From the NCBI GenBank assembly GCA_036504595.1, contig DASXUX010000109.1:62001-126000 (forward strand): DNA of 64,000 nucleotides, in the 5' to 3' direction. A program made the translations under genes and the position numbers. The stretch is from DASXUX01 sp036504595. GTDB lineage: Bacteria; Planctomycetota; SZUA-567; H5-PLA8. Shown here in pieces: positions 33,836-42,246 of this stretch. The notes under the pieces were generated by a model that saw only the letters and a list, made by a program, of their open reading frames with translations, was not told where the DNA came from and searched no databases. Position 1 is the stretch's first letter. Every line of letters begins with the position of its first letter.

Positions 33836-34714
33836 TTACTTCTTCTCCTTTTTCTCTGCGTATCCCGCCTTCCACATCGTCGTCTTGGGAATGACAACGG
33901 CATAGCAATCGTATACTTTTCCGGCCTCAACGTTCAGCGTAAGCTCCAAAGCCGTCTTCGACGTCATTTCCTTTTTTCCAACGGCGTTCTGTTCGATGCG
34001 ATGCAGCCACACGCTCATGCTAAGTTCGCCCGGAAAACACTCAAAGCCCCAGTTCACCGTGGGCGTACGGCTCATGACGTGCAACTGGAATCTCTTCTCG
34101 ACATGGCTCTTGATATGCTCGGGCCATAGTCCGCCCGAAAACTCAATCGCGGCGACGTTGTCCCGAGGAATGCCCTCGGTCGCCACCAGGATCCCATCCT
34201 GCGTGATCGCGGCTTGGACCTCTTTTCCATTTAGCGTTCCTTTGAGTTCATGAACAAGCGTCATGCCTAAAGATCCGGACGAGCGCTTCGCGCTGGAACG
34301 CGCCGATGTCCACACGGTGTCGGCCGAACGCCGAGTGGCGGTGCTGCGCACAGGCTCGGGCAGCGATTCGATCGTTTCGGCTCGCTCATCCTGAACGATC
34401 AGCTTTCCGCTGCCGGTCAGGACCACGTCGAACTTCTTATCTACCGCGTCGCGCGCGCTGATCCTGTAGGCCTTGAACTTCTTGGCCTCACTTTTCTCGC
34501 CCGTGGTATCCAGCTTGTTAATGGCTACGCCGGGATAGAGATAATCCCACATCTGCTTCGCCGCATCGGTCAACTGAGGCACCTTGCCGGCCATCGGTAC
34601 GTCGTCTTCCGGATCGGAAAGCTCGTACTGATACCGCGGCAGCGGGCCGCGAGTCTCCGCACAAGCGAGCGTTGAAAGAAACAAGGCAATGAACAGGGCG
34701 CCGAGCGTCCTCAT
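33836..34714 (-). CDS. Exported protein, function unknown
   Basis: This 292-residue protein starts with a signal peptide (MRTLGALFIALFLSTLACAE). The body is mixed alpha/beta (LPRYQYELSDPEDDVPMAGK; VVLTGSGKLIVQDERAET; WGFECFPGELSMSVWLHRIE). A Ser/Arg-rich low-complexity stretch lies in the middle (STATRRSADTVWTSARSSAK), and the C-terminus is lysine-rich. It sits in a run of minus-strand exported-protein genes. Nothing identifies its role. Confidence 0.72.
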   Translation of the reverse strand: MRTLGALFIALFLSTLACAETRGPLPRYQYELSDPEDDVPMAGKVPQLTDAAKQMWDYLYPGVAINKLDTTGEKSEAKKFKAYRISARDAVDKKFDVVLTGSGKLIVQDERAETIESLPEPVRSTATRRSADTVWTSARSSAKRSSGSLGMTLVHELKGTLNGKEVQAAITQDGILVATEGIPRDNVAAIEFSGGLWPEHIKSHVEKRFQLHVMSRTPTVNWGFECFPGELSMSVWLHRIEQNAVGKKEMTSKTALELTLNVEAGKVYDCYAVVIPKTTMWKAGYAEKKEKK

Positions 34715-34761
34715 TCTAAGCTCCTCCAGACCATCTGGTCACCTCTCCCCAATCTCTTTCT

Positions 34762-35112
34762 TCATTTCGTGGTCGCTGCCGTCACCGTTCCATCCGGCGA
34801 GATCACGATCCAGCACTCTTTGCCTACGGCCAGGGGCGTCTTGGGCGTGAGCGTTCGCACGTCGGCGCCGCGCGTTACTTTGATGGTCTGCACGACGGTG
34901 TCACTGTTGCCGACGATGAGCGTAAGGGACGTCCCCGGCTTTGCTTCAACATTTGCATTGCTGTTGCTGTCGGCACCCAGGGTGACAGCGACCGAACACG
35001 GCTCTGCGTTCTTGTTCTCGACGCTCACTTTCCATTGCGCGCCGCCTCCGCAGCCCAGCAGCACGCAAAGCCCCAACACCGACAGCCCGGCCAGCAATCC
35101 AGAATAGCGCAT
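34762..35112 (-). CDS. Small predicted lipoprotein
   Basis: This 116-residue protein has a lipoprotein signal with lipobox LLGC (MRYSGLLAGLSVLGLCVLLG then C). A beta-sandwich-like region follows (WKVSVENKNAEPCSVAVTLG; TSLTLIVGNSDTVVQTIKVT; WIVISPDGTVTAATTK). A GGAGGG site precedes the ATG. It could be a small binding or adaptor protein; no family is recognised. Confidence 0.78.
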   Translation of the reverse strand: MRYSGLLAGLSVLGLCVLLGCGGGAQWKVSVENKNAEPCSVAVTLGADSNSNANVEAKPGTSLTLIVGNSDTVVQTIKVTRGADVRTLTPKTPLAVGKECWIVISPDGTVTAATTK

Positions 35113-35165
35113 AGAGCCCTCCGCCTGTAAAAAGTTGCCGCAATCCGGGAGGATCGCGTTATGGG

Positions 35166-36437
35166 TTACTTCTCTCCGACGCAGTACAGCCTCTTTCCGG
35201 AGCGGATCAGAAGCCGGCCTTTAGCTACGGCGGGGCTGGCATCGAAGTCGGTGCCGTCGGACAGGTCGCTGACGGCGAGGGGCTCCAACTTCGTGTCGGC
35301 GCTCAGGACGTACGTTTTGCCATTGCGCGCGGTGACGTAGAACTTTCCGTCAGCGATGACCGGAGAGGAATAAATCCGGCCGGGCGCGGGGTCCAGCTTG
35401 CGCTCCGCGATGACCTCCGCGGTCTGGCCGTTCATGCAGAGTACGGATTCGCTATCGCGGCTGCGCTCGGCATCGGCGGCGAAGTAGAGATTCCCTCCGA
35501 AAAAGACGCCCGACGAGACGTTTGAACCGCGCTGCGATTTGTAGATGTTCCAGATTTCGTGCGACTTGCCGACGTCGCCGCTGCCGCCCGCTTTGACGGC
35601 AATCGTGCGATGCGCCCACGGGGCGTAAACGGCGCCGTTGGCCACAACAAGGCTGGGGCACATGTAGCCCCCGTTTCCGCCGGCGCTCCAAAGTTCCTTG
35701 CCGGTGGCGGGATCGAAGCCGAGCACTTTGCCTTCGATGCACACGGCCAGTTCGCTTTTGCCATTGGGGAGATCGACGAGCGCCGGCGTGTTCCAGGCCT
35801 GCCTGATCCCCGGCGCGCGCCAGACTTCTTTGCCTGTCTCTTTGTTGAAGGCAACCAGCGCGTCGCTTTCGACGCTGGCGTTGACGATGACCAGATCCTT
35901 GTAGATGACGGGCGAGGCAGCCGTTCCCCACTGATGCGTGTTGCTGCCGGCGGGGCTGTGCCAGAGCTGCTTGCCTTCCAGGTCGAATGCGAACAATCCG
36001 GAAATTCCAAAGAAGGCGTACAGCCGGTCGCCTTCGACAATCGGCGTGCTGCTGGCATAGCCGTGTTCGGCCACGCGCTGTGCTTCCGGCTGAACAGTCT
36101 CGGCCTCTTTGTCCCACAGCAGCTTGCCATCAGCCAGGTTCAGGCAGAGCACATGTCGCTTGAGGGCGCTTACACTGCTGCTGCCGCGCTGGCCCGGCAT
36201 CGCATGGCCTGTGTAGGAGGTCAGATAGATTCTGCCGCCGGCGATAATGGGACTCGACGCACCCGCGCCCGTCACGTCGATTTTCCAGGCGATGTTTTTG
36301 TCGGATCCCCACGTGACCGGCAGGCCTTTTTCGGCGCTGATGCCGGAGCCGTGCGGACCGCGGAACTGGGGCCAGTCGGCGTCAGCGGCGAGGAGCGATG
36401 CGGCGGCCAGCGACGCGAAAATGAAAGAACGGAGCAA
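35166..36437 (-). CDS. Secreted PQQ-type beta-propeller protein
   Basis: This 423-residue protein has a signal peptide (MLRSFIFASLAAASLLAADA) and starts with DWPQFRGPHGSGISAEKGLP, a very common opening of planctomycete PQQ-like propellers. Repeated blades are visible (AWKIDVTGAGASSPIIAGGR; HVLCLNLADGKLLWDKEA; LVAFNKETGKEVWRAPG; VLGFDPATGKELWSAGG). It probably acts outside the cytoplasm as a binding scaffold; whether a quinone is bound is uncertain. The start is TTG at 36437 after an AGGAGG site. Confidence 0.93.
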   Translation of the reverse strand: MLRSFIFASLAAASLLAADADWPQFRGPHGSGISAEKGLPVTWGSDKNIAWKIDVTGAGASSPIIAGGRIYLTSYTGHAMPGQRGSSSVSALKRHVLCLNLADGKLLWDKEAETVQPEAQRVAEHGYASSTPIVEGDRLYAFFGISGLFAFDLEGKQLWHSPAGSNTHQWGTAASPVIYKDLVIVNASVESDALVAFNKETGKEVWRAPGIRQAWNTPALVDLPNGKSELAVCIEGKVLGFDPATGKELWSAGGNGGYMCPSLVVANGAVYAPWAHRTIAVKAGGSGDVGKSHEIWNIYKSQRGSNVSSGVFFGGNLYFAADAERSRDSESVLCMNGQTAEVIAERKLDPAPGRIYSSPVIADGKFYVTARNGKTYVLSADTKLEPLAVSDLSDGTDFDASPAVAKGRLLIRSGKRLYCVGEK

Positions 36438-36486
36438 TGGAACCTCCTAATAAGTGTTCTCGCCAAATTCCTGCTGACCCGACGGG

Positions 36487-36864
36487 TCATCTCCGGCTGG
36501 TTTTTGACTTTTGCGGCGGAGCAGGCTGGGAAACAGGTTTGCGCCGGCCAGGTCGAGCGGTTCCCCTCGAACGTGTTGTCCGCGCCGTGTACTCCTTCCA
36601 GATTTCGGGATAGTGCTCCCGGGTGGCGCTGATGCAATGCTGCATGATGTCTAGCTCAGGAAGGTTGTGCTGTTGAGCCAGTTTCCAATACTCCTCGATT
36701 GACCATTCCATGAACTCGCCATCCTTCACATCGGGAACGCAGAAGACGTCGAATACCGGGTCATTGCCGTCATTGGGCACCCGCAGGTTCTGTCGCACGA
36801 TGACCGTGGGGTAGAACTCCCGAATGATCTCCTCGAGACGCTTCTCAAGTTCAGCAATCTTCAT
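36487..36864 (-). CDS. Partner protein of a HEPN pair, function unknown
   Basis: This 125-residue protein opens with a helix (KIAELEKRLEEIIREFYPTV) followed by beta-type sequence (VIVRQNLRVPNDGNDPVFDV) and a helical middle (EYWKLAQQHNLPELDIMQHC). A basic, proline-rich tail (RRKPVSQPAPPQKSKTSRR) ends it. The HEPN-domain gene is only 18 nt upstream, so the two form a tight pair. It does not show a nucleotidyltransferase (MNT) motif, so it is not a classical HEPN/MNT antitoxin. The ATG at 36864 has a GGAG site. Confidence 0.6.
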   Translation of the reverse strand: MKIAELEKRLEEIIREFYPTVIVRQNLRVPNDGNDPVFDVFCVPDVKDGEFMEWSIEEYWKLAQQHNLPELDIMQHCISATREHYPEIWKEYTARTTRSRGTARPGRRKPVSQPAPPQKSKTSRR

Positions 36865-36882
36865 CGCAAGCACTCCAAAGCG

Positions 36883-37296
36883 TTAAACACTGATTCCGAG
36901 GTCTGGCAGAATGTGGAGCAGCCTATCCATTACTTTGCCGAGTTGCTCGTCGCTAACGTCATCCGGCTCGTAATCCGCCTTCACGCGCAGAATCCACGCC
37001 CGCTTAACCGCGTCACGTTCCGGATACCCCAAATGCAAAACCTCGCCCAAGGCTTTGTAGCCGCAGATTACCGAATGCCGCCACTTCTCCGGTCGCTCGT
37101 TTTCCGTCGGATCTCGCTCCGCCTTTTTCTCGGCCATCACTGGATCAATCTGCTCCGGCCGGTAGTTCTGCGCCTCGAGTTCGGCGACGATCGCCTGATA
37201 GACCGCATAGTAAGCCCGGCTGGCGGCGCTGTTGAAGTTGCGCGCCTTGCGCAGCGAAAGCGCGGCCTGAAAACTTGCCTCGGCTTTGGCCCTCAA
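36883..37296 (-). CDS. HEPN-domain protein
   Basis: This 137-residue protein has the four-helix HEPN pattern; ASFQAALSLRKARNFNSAAS then RAYYAVYQAIVAELEAQNY is the conserved first hairpin. The segment RPEKWRH provides an Rx5H arrangement like the Rx4-6H active site of HEPN ribonucleases. HEPN proteins are RNA-binding or RNA-cutting parts of toxin-antitoxin and phage-defence systems. The start is TTG at 37296, placed just after a GGAGGGG site. The 18-nt gap to the next gene suggests a bicistronic module. Confidence 0.75.
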   Translation of the reverse strand: MRAKAEASFQAALSLRKARNFNSAASRAYYAVYQAIVAELEAQNYRPEQIDPVMAEKKAERDPTENERPEKWRHSVICGYKALGEVLHLGYPERDAVKRAWILRVKADYEPDDVSDEQLGKVMDRLLHILPDLGISV

Positions 37297-37366
37297 GCAT
37301 CCCCCTCCGCTCTTCTGCCGGAAATGTTAACCGGCGGCCGCAGCCTTCGCAATTAGGGCCGTCATC

Positions 37367-37975
37367 TCATCTCGGCAGCGCCATCCGTTTGCGACAGTCG
37401 TAAAGCCGGCGCGCAGCGTTTTGTTCCAGCTTTTCGCGTTCTTTTGCGTCGGCTTGCTCTTTGGCGGCTTTGTCGAGCAACTCCAGGCAGTGCGCGAAAC
37501 GCGGTTCGGCAAGACGCAGATTCGCCTGCACTTCATCGGTGGACCCGCTGGGGTCGCTCTTGGCGTACGCCTCTTCGCCGCGGCGGTATTCCTCGCGAGC
37601 TTCGTCGAGGACGCTGAGCGTTTTCGGTTTATCCTCCTTTGGCGGCGGAGCTTGAACGTTGTCGCGCGACTCGGAAACCAGGTCCTTCACCTGCTGCGGG
37701 GTTTCGGGTGGCGGACCTTTGATCCGGGCTCGAAGCTGTTCAAGGTTGGCGCGCATCCAATCGTAGGCGTGGCCGAGGTCGCCCTTGGCCACAGACTTCG
37801 CGCGCCGCTGCTCCTCTGGATTCAACCAGTCCGGTATGCGCCCTTCGCGGTAGCTGTACCACGCCATCCATCCAGCCAGCGGCACCAGCAGCAGGCCGAG
37901 CAGTTTGAAAATCCACCGCGTTCGCCGTGGCGGCGGAGTCGGCTTGCCTCTTTCTTCCTCTAACGTGTAGGCCAT
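37367..37975 (-). CDS. Membrane-anchored helical protein, function unknown
   Basis: This 202-residue protein has a proline-rich cytoplasmic start (LEEERGKPTPPPRRTRW) and one membrane segment (IFKLLGLLLVPLAGWMAWYS, about residues 22-42). A periplasmic helical region follows (LGHAYDWMRANLEQLRARIK; QANLRLAEPRFAHCLELLDK). It has TPR-like spacing at the end. No family is recognised. It is divergent from the TPR protein gene to the right. Confidence 0.65.
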   Translation of the reverse strand: MAYTLEEERGKPTPPPRRTRWIFKLLGLLLVPLAGWMAWYSYREGRIPDWLNPEEQRRAKSVAKGDLGHAYDWMRANLEQLRARIKGPPPETPQQVKDLVSESRDNVQAPPPKEDKPKTLSVLDEAREEYRRGEEAYAKSDPSGSTDEVQANLRLAEPRFAHCLELLDKAAKEQADAKEREKLEQNAARRLYDCRKRMALPR

Positions 37976-38137
37976 TATGCACCTCGCGTCGTGTGCGGAG
38001 TTTTATATCACAAGCGGCAGATCGCGCCAGAAGTGCGCTGCCTGCAATCATTATACTCGCCACTTGGCACACGTCGCTCGTCACGCGCTGCGGAGTTTCG
38101 ATTGCAGACCGCGCTTTGCCGATTAACCTTTGCCGCC

Positions 38138-39748
38138 ATGTCTGACGCTCGAAACCCTTTGCTTTTCACTGCGATGTTGCTCGCTGCCAGCGCCTGGTGC
38201 GAGCAACACGCGCCGCTCAACGCGCCCGCGCAGCTCGAGCGCGCCAACAAGGCCTGGAATGAGGCCAAGGCGCTCGGACCGAAAGTGCACGCGGCGCTGA
38301 AGAGCGGCGGACCGGCGTACCTCAAGCTTCTGGACGAGCAAGCGGCGCTGTATGAGACTGCCGAGCAGGCGTTCAGTGAAGCTCTGCATGCCGGCCGCGA
38401 GGATCCGTACGTCCTGGCGGACTACGGCCTATTCGCAGCCGAACGCCGCAAGTCGGTCCAGGCCCGCATGCTGCTCGACGCCGCGGTCTTTGCCACGCGA
38501 AAACCCGCGGGAAAAGATGACGCCGGCAAGCCGTTGCCGGAGCCGCCCCGCTTGACTGCCGAGAAAGAAGCCTTGGTGTGCCGCGCGCTGGGCGGGCTGC
38601 TGGAGCGCTCCGGCGACAACGCCAGAGCCTGCTCCCGTTATCGGGATGCCTACCGCTTGTGGCCGGGAGACCCCAAAAACCGGCTTTCGCTGGCCATCGG
38701 CCTCTGCGCACTCGGGCAGCCGCACGAAGCGCTTTCGCTGCTGAAACCTTGGGCCGATGAAGCGGCAAAGAAAGCCGACACCGAGCCGCTCATCGCTGCG
38801 TTGGCCCTCTACACCCTGGCTCTGGCCGAAGAGGAAACCGGCTATCCGGAAGATGCGCTGGCGCACTATCGGCAGGCGCGTGAACGGGCGATGTCGATCG
38901 ACAAGAATGAAGGCGATAATCTGGGCATCGCGGACCGAGCCGGCTTGGGCGCGGCACGGCTGGAAGACTACTTCGATAGCATGCAGGAGCGCTCAAAGAA
39001 CCGCGCGGCCGAAAATGCCGCTCGCGCTGAAAAGAAGCTTCCGCCGCTGCCCGATGAGCGCGAGAACTACATCAATGCCGCGCAACTTTGCGACCAGGGC
39101 GTGCGCCTGAAAGAACAGTCGCTGGAGGATGAGAACTTCCGGATTGCCTTGTCCAAGGCCCGCCGGAACTCGGCCAACATCACCGACGATGATCTCTCGA
39201 AGCAGCCGGCGTTCGAGACGTTCGCCGCGGGAATGCAGGCGCTTCAGGCAGCCATTCGCCGCGGCCCGCGCATGCCGCGCCCGTACCTAGAACTGGCTTC
39301 CTGCAACGTGATGCTGGGGCGTTTCGGCGCCGCGCGCAAACTGCTGGAGGAGGCGGCTGGCTGCAGCCCCAACAGTCTGGCCATTCTGCATCTTTACGGC
39401 GAAGTGCTGCTTGAACTGGGCCAATGGGAAGATGCGCTGCGCGTCTTCACCAGCGCCTTGGGGCTCGAACAGGAATCGGGTCGCGCAAATCTGGGCATGG
39501 CGCGAGCGTGTGCGGGCCTGCGATCGGACGCTCGGCAGTGCCAGGCCGGCCTGGACGCGCTGGACCGCGCGGAGCAACTGGGTGTGCGCGAAAACGCTGA
39601 ACTGCGTGCGCAACTCGCGGATGCGTTGCGGCGCTTCGAACGCGGCGAGAAACCCGAGCCGCGCAAAGTGATTAAAGGCAGCGGCAGCCGGAAGGGCGAG
39701 CAGCCGACGACGCCAAACGTGTGGTCGGGAACTATTTTTGACAAGTAG
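38138..39748 (+). CDS. Exported TPR-repeat protein
   Basis: This 536-residue protein has a signal-like start (ARNPLLFTAMLLAASAWC) and tetratricopeptide-type helical repeats through most of its length (SEALHAGREDPYVLADYGLF; ARMLLDAAVFATRKPAGK; GALLERSGDNARACSRYRDAY; LELASCNVMLGRFGAARKLL; LHLYGEVLLELGQWEDALRV). It should serve as a protein-binding scaffold. The upstream 147 codons in frame lack a signal and are not used. The stop is followed directly by a short hairpin. Confidence 0.8.
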   Translation: MSDARNPLLFTAMLLAASAWCEQHAPLNAPAQLERANKAWNEAKALGPKVHAALKSGGPAYLKLLDEQAALYETAEQAFSEALHAGREDPYVLADYGLFAAERRKSVQARMLLDAAVFATRKPAGKDDAGKPLPEPPRLTAEKEALVCRALGGLLERSGDNARACSRYRDAYRLWPGDPKNRLSLAIGLCALGQPHEALSLLKPWADEAAKKADTEPLIAALALYTLALAEEETGYPEDALAHYRQARERAMSIDKNEGDNLGIADRAGLGAARLEDYFDSMQERSKNRAAENAARAEKKLPPLPDERENYINAAQLCDQGVRLKEQSLEDENFRIALSKARRNSANITDDDLSKQPAFETFAAGMQALQAAIRRGPRMPRPYLELASCNVMLGRFGAARKLLEEAAGCSPNSLAILHLYGEVLLELGQWEDALRVFTSALGLEQESGRANLGMARACAGLRSDARQCQAGLDALDRAEQLGVRENAELRAQLADALRRFERGEKPEPRKVIKGSGSRKGEQPTTPNVWSGTIFDK

Positions 39749-39768
39749 CGCAATCCTCCTGGATTGCG
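39749..39768 (+). terminator. Stop-proximal hairpin CGCAATCC/GGATTGCG
   Basis: An 8-bp perfect stem with loop TCCT starts at the base after the TAG of the TPR gene. There is no T-run, so it may be a factor-dependent terminator or an RNA-stabilising hairpin. Near-identical stems follow the stops at 45931 and 60188. Confidence 0.5.
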
Positions 39769-39795
39769 ATGTGGGCAGAGCCAGAAAGTGTTGTG

Positions 39796-40719
39796 ATGAA
39801 GCCAAATGTTCGATCCCGTGTGGTACTGGCGACTTGCATCCTCGCGACTGCACTCTTCGGCGGCCAGACGAAGAACGCGGCCCTCGACGGTCCCGCGCCG
39901 ACTTTTCCCGACGTGAAATACGGACCGCATGAACGAAATGTGCTCGATTTCTGGAAAGCAGAGAGCGCCACGCCGTCGCCGGTGATTGTGTTCATCCACG
40001 GCGGCGGCTTTCGAGGCGGCGACAAGAGCGGCTATCGCAAGCGCGATCAACTTCAGCCCTTCCTGAGCGCGGGCGTGTCTTGTGCGGCAATCAACTACCG
40101 CTTCCTGACGCACGCGCCGATTCAGGACATTCTGCACGATGCCGGGCGCGCGATTCAGTTCATCCGCTCCAAAGCGGGCGAGTGGAATGTCGATAAGACG
40201 CGCCTCGCGGCGTGGGGCGGGTCAGCAGGCGCCGGAACGTCGTTGTGGCTGGACACACGCGAGGACCTGGCCGACGCAAAGAACGCCGACCCCGTGCTGC
40301 GCGAATCCAGCCGCGTCAGTTGCGCCGTGCTGACCTCGACGCAAGCGACGTATGATCTGACGAAATGGGATGCGTTTCTCGGCAAGCCCAAGTCCGAGTG
40401 GGTGCGCGAGGAGGAGACCTACGGCTTCTATCACTTCAAGAGCAAAGCCGAACTGGAGACCGACGCCGGCAAGGCCGTCCTGGCCGAATGTGACATGCTG
40501 CACTGGATCACCAAAGACGACGGGCCAATCTTCATCGTCCAGAACGGCAACGCAGCGCCGCCAGCGGACCTCGGCCAGTATCTGCATCACGCCAAGCACG
40601 CCGACGAGATCAAGAAGGCCTGCGACGAGGCCGGCGTGAAATGCGAAGTCCGGCACGGCGGCGCCGGAATGGAGCCAATCAAGTTCGTGCTGGAGCAGTT
40701 CAAGGCAGGCAAACAGTAG
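39796..40719 (+). CDS. Secreted alpha/beta-hydrolase (esterase-like)
   Basis: This 307-residue protein has a signal-type N-terminus (VRSRVVLATCILATALFGG). It carries the oxyanion-hole motif HGGGF (68-72) and nucleophile elbow GGSAGAG. The family resembles BD-FAE/carboxylesterase-type enzymes that act on acylated sugars. A late His (VRHGGAGMEPIKFVLEQF) and an Asp are in place to finish a triad. The ATG at 39796 starts the signal peptide. Confidence 0.88.
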   Translation: MKPNVRSRVVLATCILATALFGGQTKNAALDGPAPTFPDVKYGPHERNVLDFWKAESATPSPVIVFIHGGGFRGGDKSGYRKRDQLQPFLSAGVSCAAINYRFLTHAPIQDILHDAGRAIQFIRSKAGEWNVDKTRLAAWGGSAGAGTSLWLDTREDLADAKNADPVLRESSRVSCAVLTSTQATYDLTKWDAFLGKPKSEWVREEETYGFYHFKSKAELETDAGKAVLAECDMLHWITKDDGPIFIVQNGNAAPPADLGQYLHHAKHADEIKKACDEAGVKCEVRHGGAGMEPIKFVLEQFKAGKQ

Positions 40720-40788
40720 GCACTAGACCCTGAACCCCTGAACTCCACCTTCCCGTGCATCTCCGCGCGCCCTGTGTATGATATTGGC

Positions 40789-42087
40789 ATGAAAAGAAAA
40801 GCTGTGTCCTCGCGATGTCTTTTGATTCCTGCGCTCAAGCCCGGCGACCCGCGGCCGGACGACAACGGGCCGTTCTGTTCGATTCCCGACGCGCTCAAGG
40901 AATTGCAGAAGGGGCACTTCATCATTCTCGTCGATGATGAGGACCGCGAGAACGAAGGCGACCTGGTGATCGCGGCGCAGCACATCACGCCGCAGGCCAT
41001 CAACTTCATGGCCAAGCACGCGCGCGGCCTCATCTGCCTGGCCTTGACCGAACAGCGCTGCGACCAGCTTCAACTCCCGCTCCAAGCCTCCTGCAACACT
41101 GCGCGCTTCGGCACGGCCTTCACCGTTTCGATTGAAGCCCGCACCGGCGTAACAACTGGCATCAGCGCCGCCGATCGAGCGCACACTATCCTGACGGCCG
41201 TCAACCCAAAGTCCGGTCCCGAAGATCTCGCCAAGCCCGGCCACGTTTTCCCGCTTCGAGCGCGGGGTGGGGGAGTGCTCGAACGCGCCGGCCAGACCGA
41301 AGGCAGCGTGGACCTTTGCCGCCTGGCGGGCCTCACGCCGGCCGCCGCGATCTGCGAGATCATGAACGACGACGGCACAATGGCGCGCCTCAGCCAGCTC
41401 GAACTGTTCGGCGCCGAGCACAAGCTGAAGATCGTCTCCGTGCGCGACCTGATCGAATACCGCCGCACGACCGAGAAACTGATCGAGCGCGCCGCCGAAG
41501 TTGCTCTGCCAACGAAATACGGCGTCTTCAAGCTCTACGCATACGTATCGAAAGTGGGCGAGAGCGATGAGCACCACCTTGCGATGACGATGGGCGACAT
41601 CCAGCCCGGTGTGATCCAGACCGACCCCATTTTGGTGCGCGTGCACAGCGAATGTCTCACCGGCGACGTGCTGGGAAGTCTGCGCTGCGATTGCGGCCAG
41701 CAGCTCGCCGCCGCGCAAGCTCTGGTGGCCAAGGAAAAGAAGGGCGTGATCGTTTACATGCGCCAGGAAGGCCGCGGCATCGGCCTGGTCAACAAGCTGC
41801 GCGCGTATGAACTTCAGGAGCAAGGCCACGACACCGTTGAAGCCAACGCGGAACTCGGGTTCAAGCCGGACTTGCGCCGCTATGGTCTGGGCGCTCAGAT
41901 TTTGGTCGATCTCGGCGTGCGCAAAATTCGTCTGCTGACCAACAACCCGCGCAAGATCAAAGGTCTGGGCGGCTACGGCCTGGAAGTCATTGAACGCGTC
42001 CCGCTGATCATCGAACCGGTCTCTCACAACGAAAAATACCTGATGACAAAGAAAGTGAAACTGGGACATTTGCTGGAGGACATTTAG
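40789..42087 (+). CDS. ribBA: Bifunctional 3,4-dihydroxy-2-butanone-4-phosphate synthase/GTP cyclohydrolase II
   Basis: RibBA supplies both precursors of riboflavin. The N-terminal half has VDDEDRENEGDLVIAAQHIT, TGVTTGISAADRAHTI and GHVFPLRARGGGVLERAGQ of RibB. The C-terminal half has the RibA zinc site SECLTGDVLGSLRCDCG, the catalytic VYMRQEGRGIGL and NNPRKIKGL. The 432-residue protein starts at the ATG at 40789; a GTG at 40774 would add five residues. A -10-like TATGAT lies at 40777-40782, seven nt from the ATG, and no ribosome-binding site is seen, so the mRNA may be leaderless. A 39-aa lid region between the halves is normal. Confidence 0.96.
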   Translation: MKRKAVSSRCLLIPALKPGDPRPDDNGPFCSIPDALKELQKGHFIILVDDEDRENEGDLVIAAQHITPQAINFMAKHARGLICLALTEQRCDQLQLPLQASCNTARFGTAFTVSIEARTGVTTGISAADRAHTILTAVNPKSGPEDLAKPGHVFPLRARGGGVLERAGQTEGSVDLCRLAGLTPAAAICEIMNDDGTMARLSQLELFGAEHKLKIVSVRDLIEYRRTTEKLIERAAEVALPTKYGVFKLYAYVSKVGESDEHHLAMTMGDIQPGVIQTDPILVRVHSECLTGDVLGSLRCDCGQQLAAAQALVAKEKKGVIVYMRQEGRGIGLVNKLRAYELQEQGHDTVEANAELGFKPDLRRYGLGAQILVDLGVRKIRLLTNNPRKIKGLGGYGLEVIERVPLIIEPVSHNEKYLMTKKVKLGHLLEDI

Positions 42088-42215
42088 TCTTGAGTCTTGA
42101 GTCTGGAGTCTGGAGTCTGGAGTCCGGCGAAGTGCCGGGTATCGGGTCTCGGGTATCGGGTATCGTGAAGGTTTTCATCGCAGGCCACACCCGATACCCC
42201 ATACCCCATACCCGC
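42086..42215. repeat. Two heptamer families in the ribBA-asnS spacer
   Basis: GAGTCTG-type units (GAGTCTT, GAGTCTG three times, GAGTCCG) run from the ribBA stop to about 42127. They are followed by an inverted pair with arms of CGGGTAT units (42136-42165) and complementary ACCCCAT units (42188-42215). Confidence 0.8.
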
Positions 42216-42246
42216 GTACGCAGTTCAAGCATGGGGATTCAGAAAC

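Noticed and set aside
37991..38137. In-frame N-terminal extension of the TPR protein
   Set aside because: The extension lacks any signal peptide and contains promoter-like spacer sequence, while the ATG at 38138 starts an export signal.
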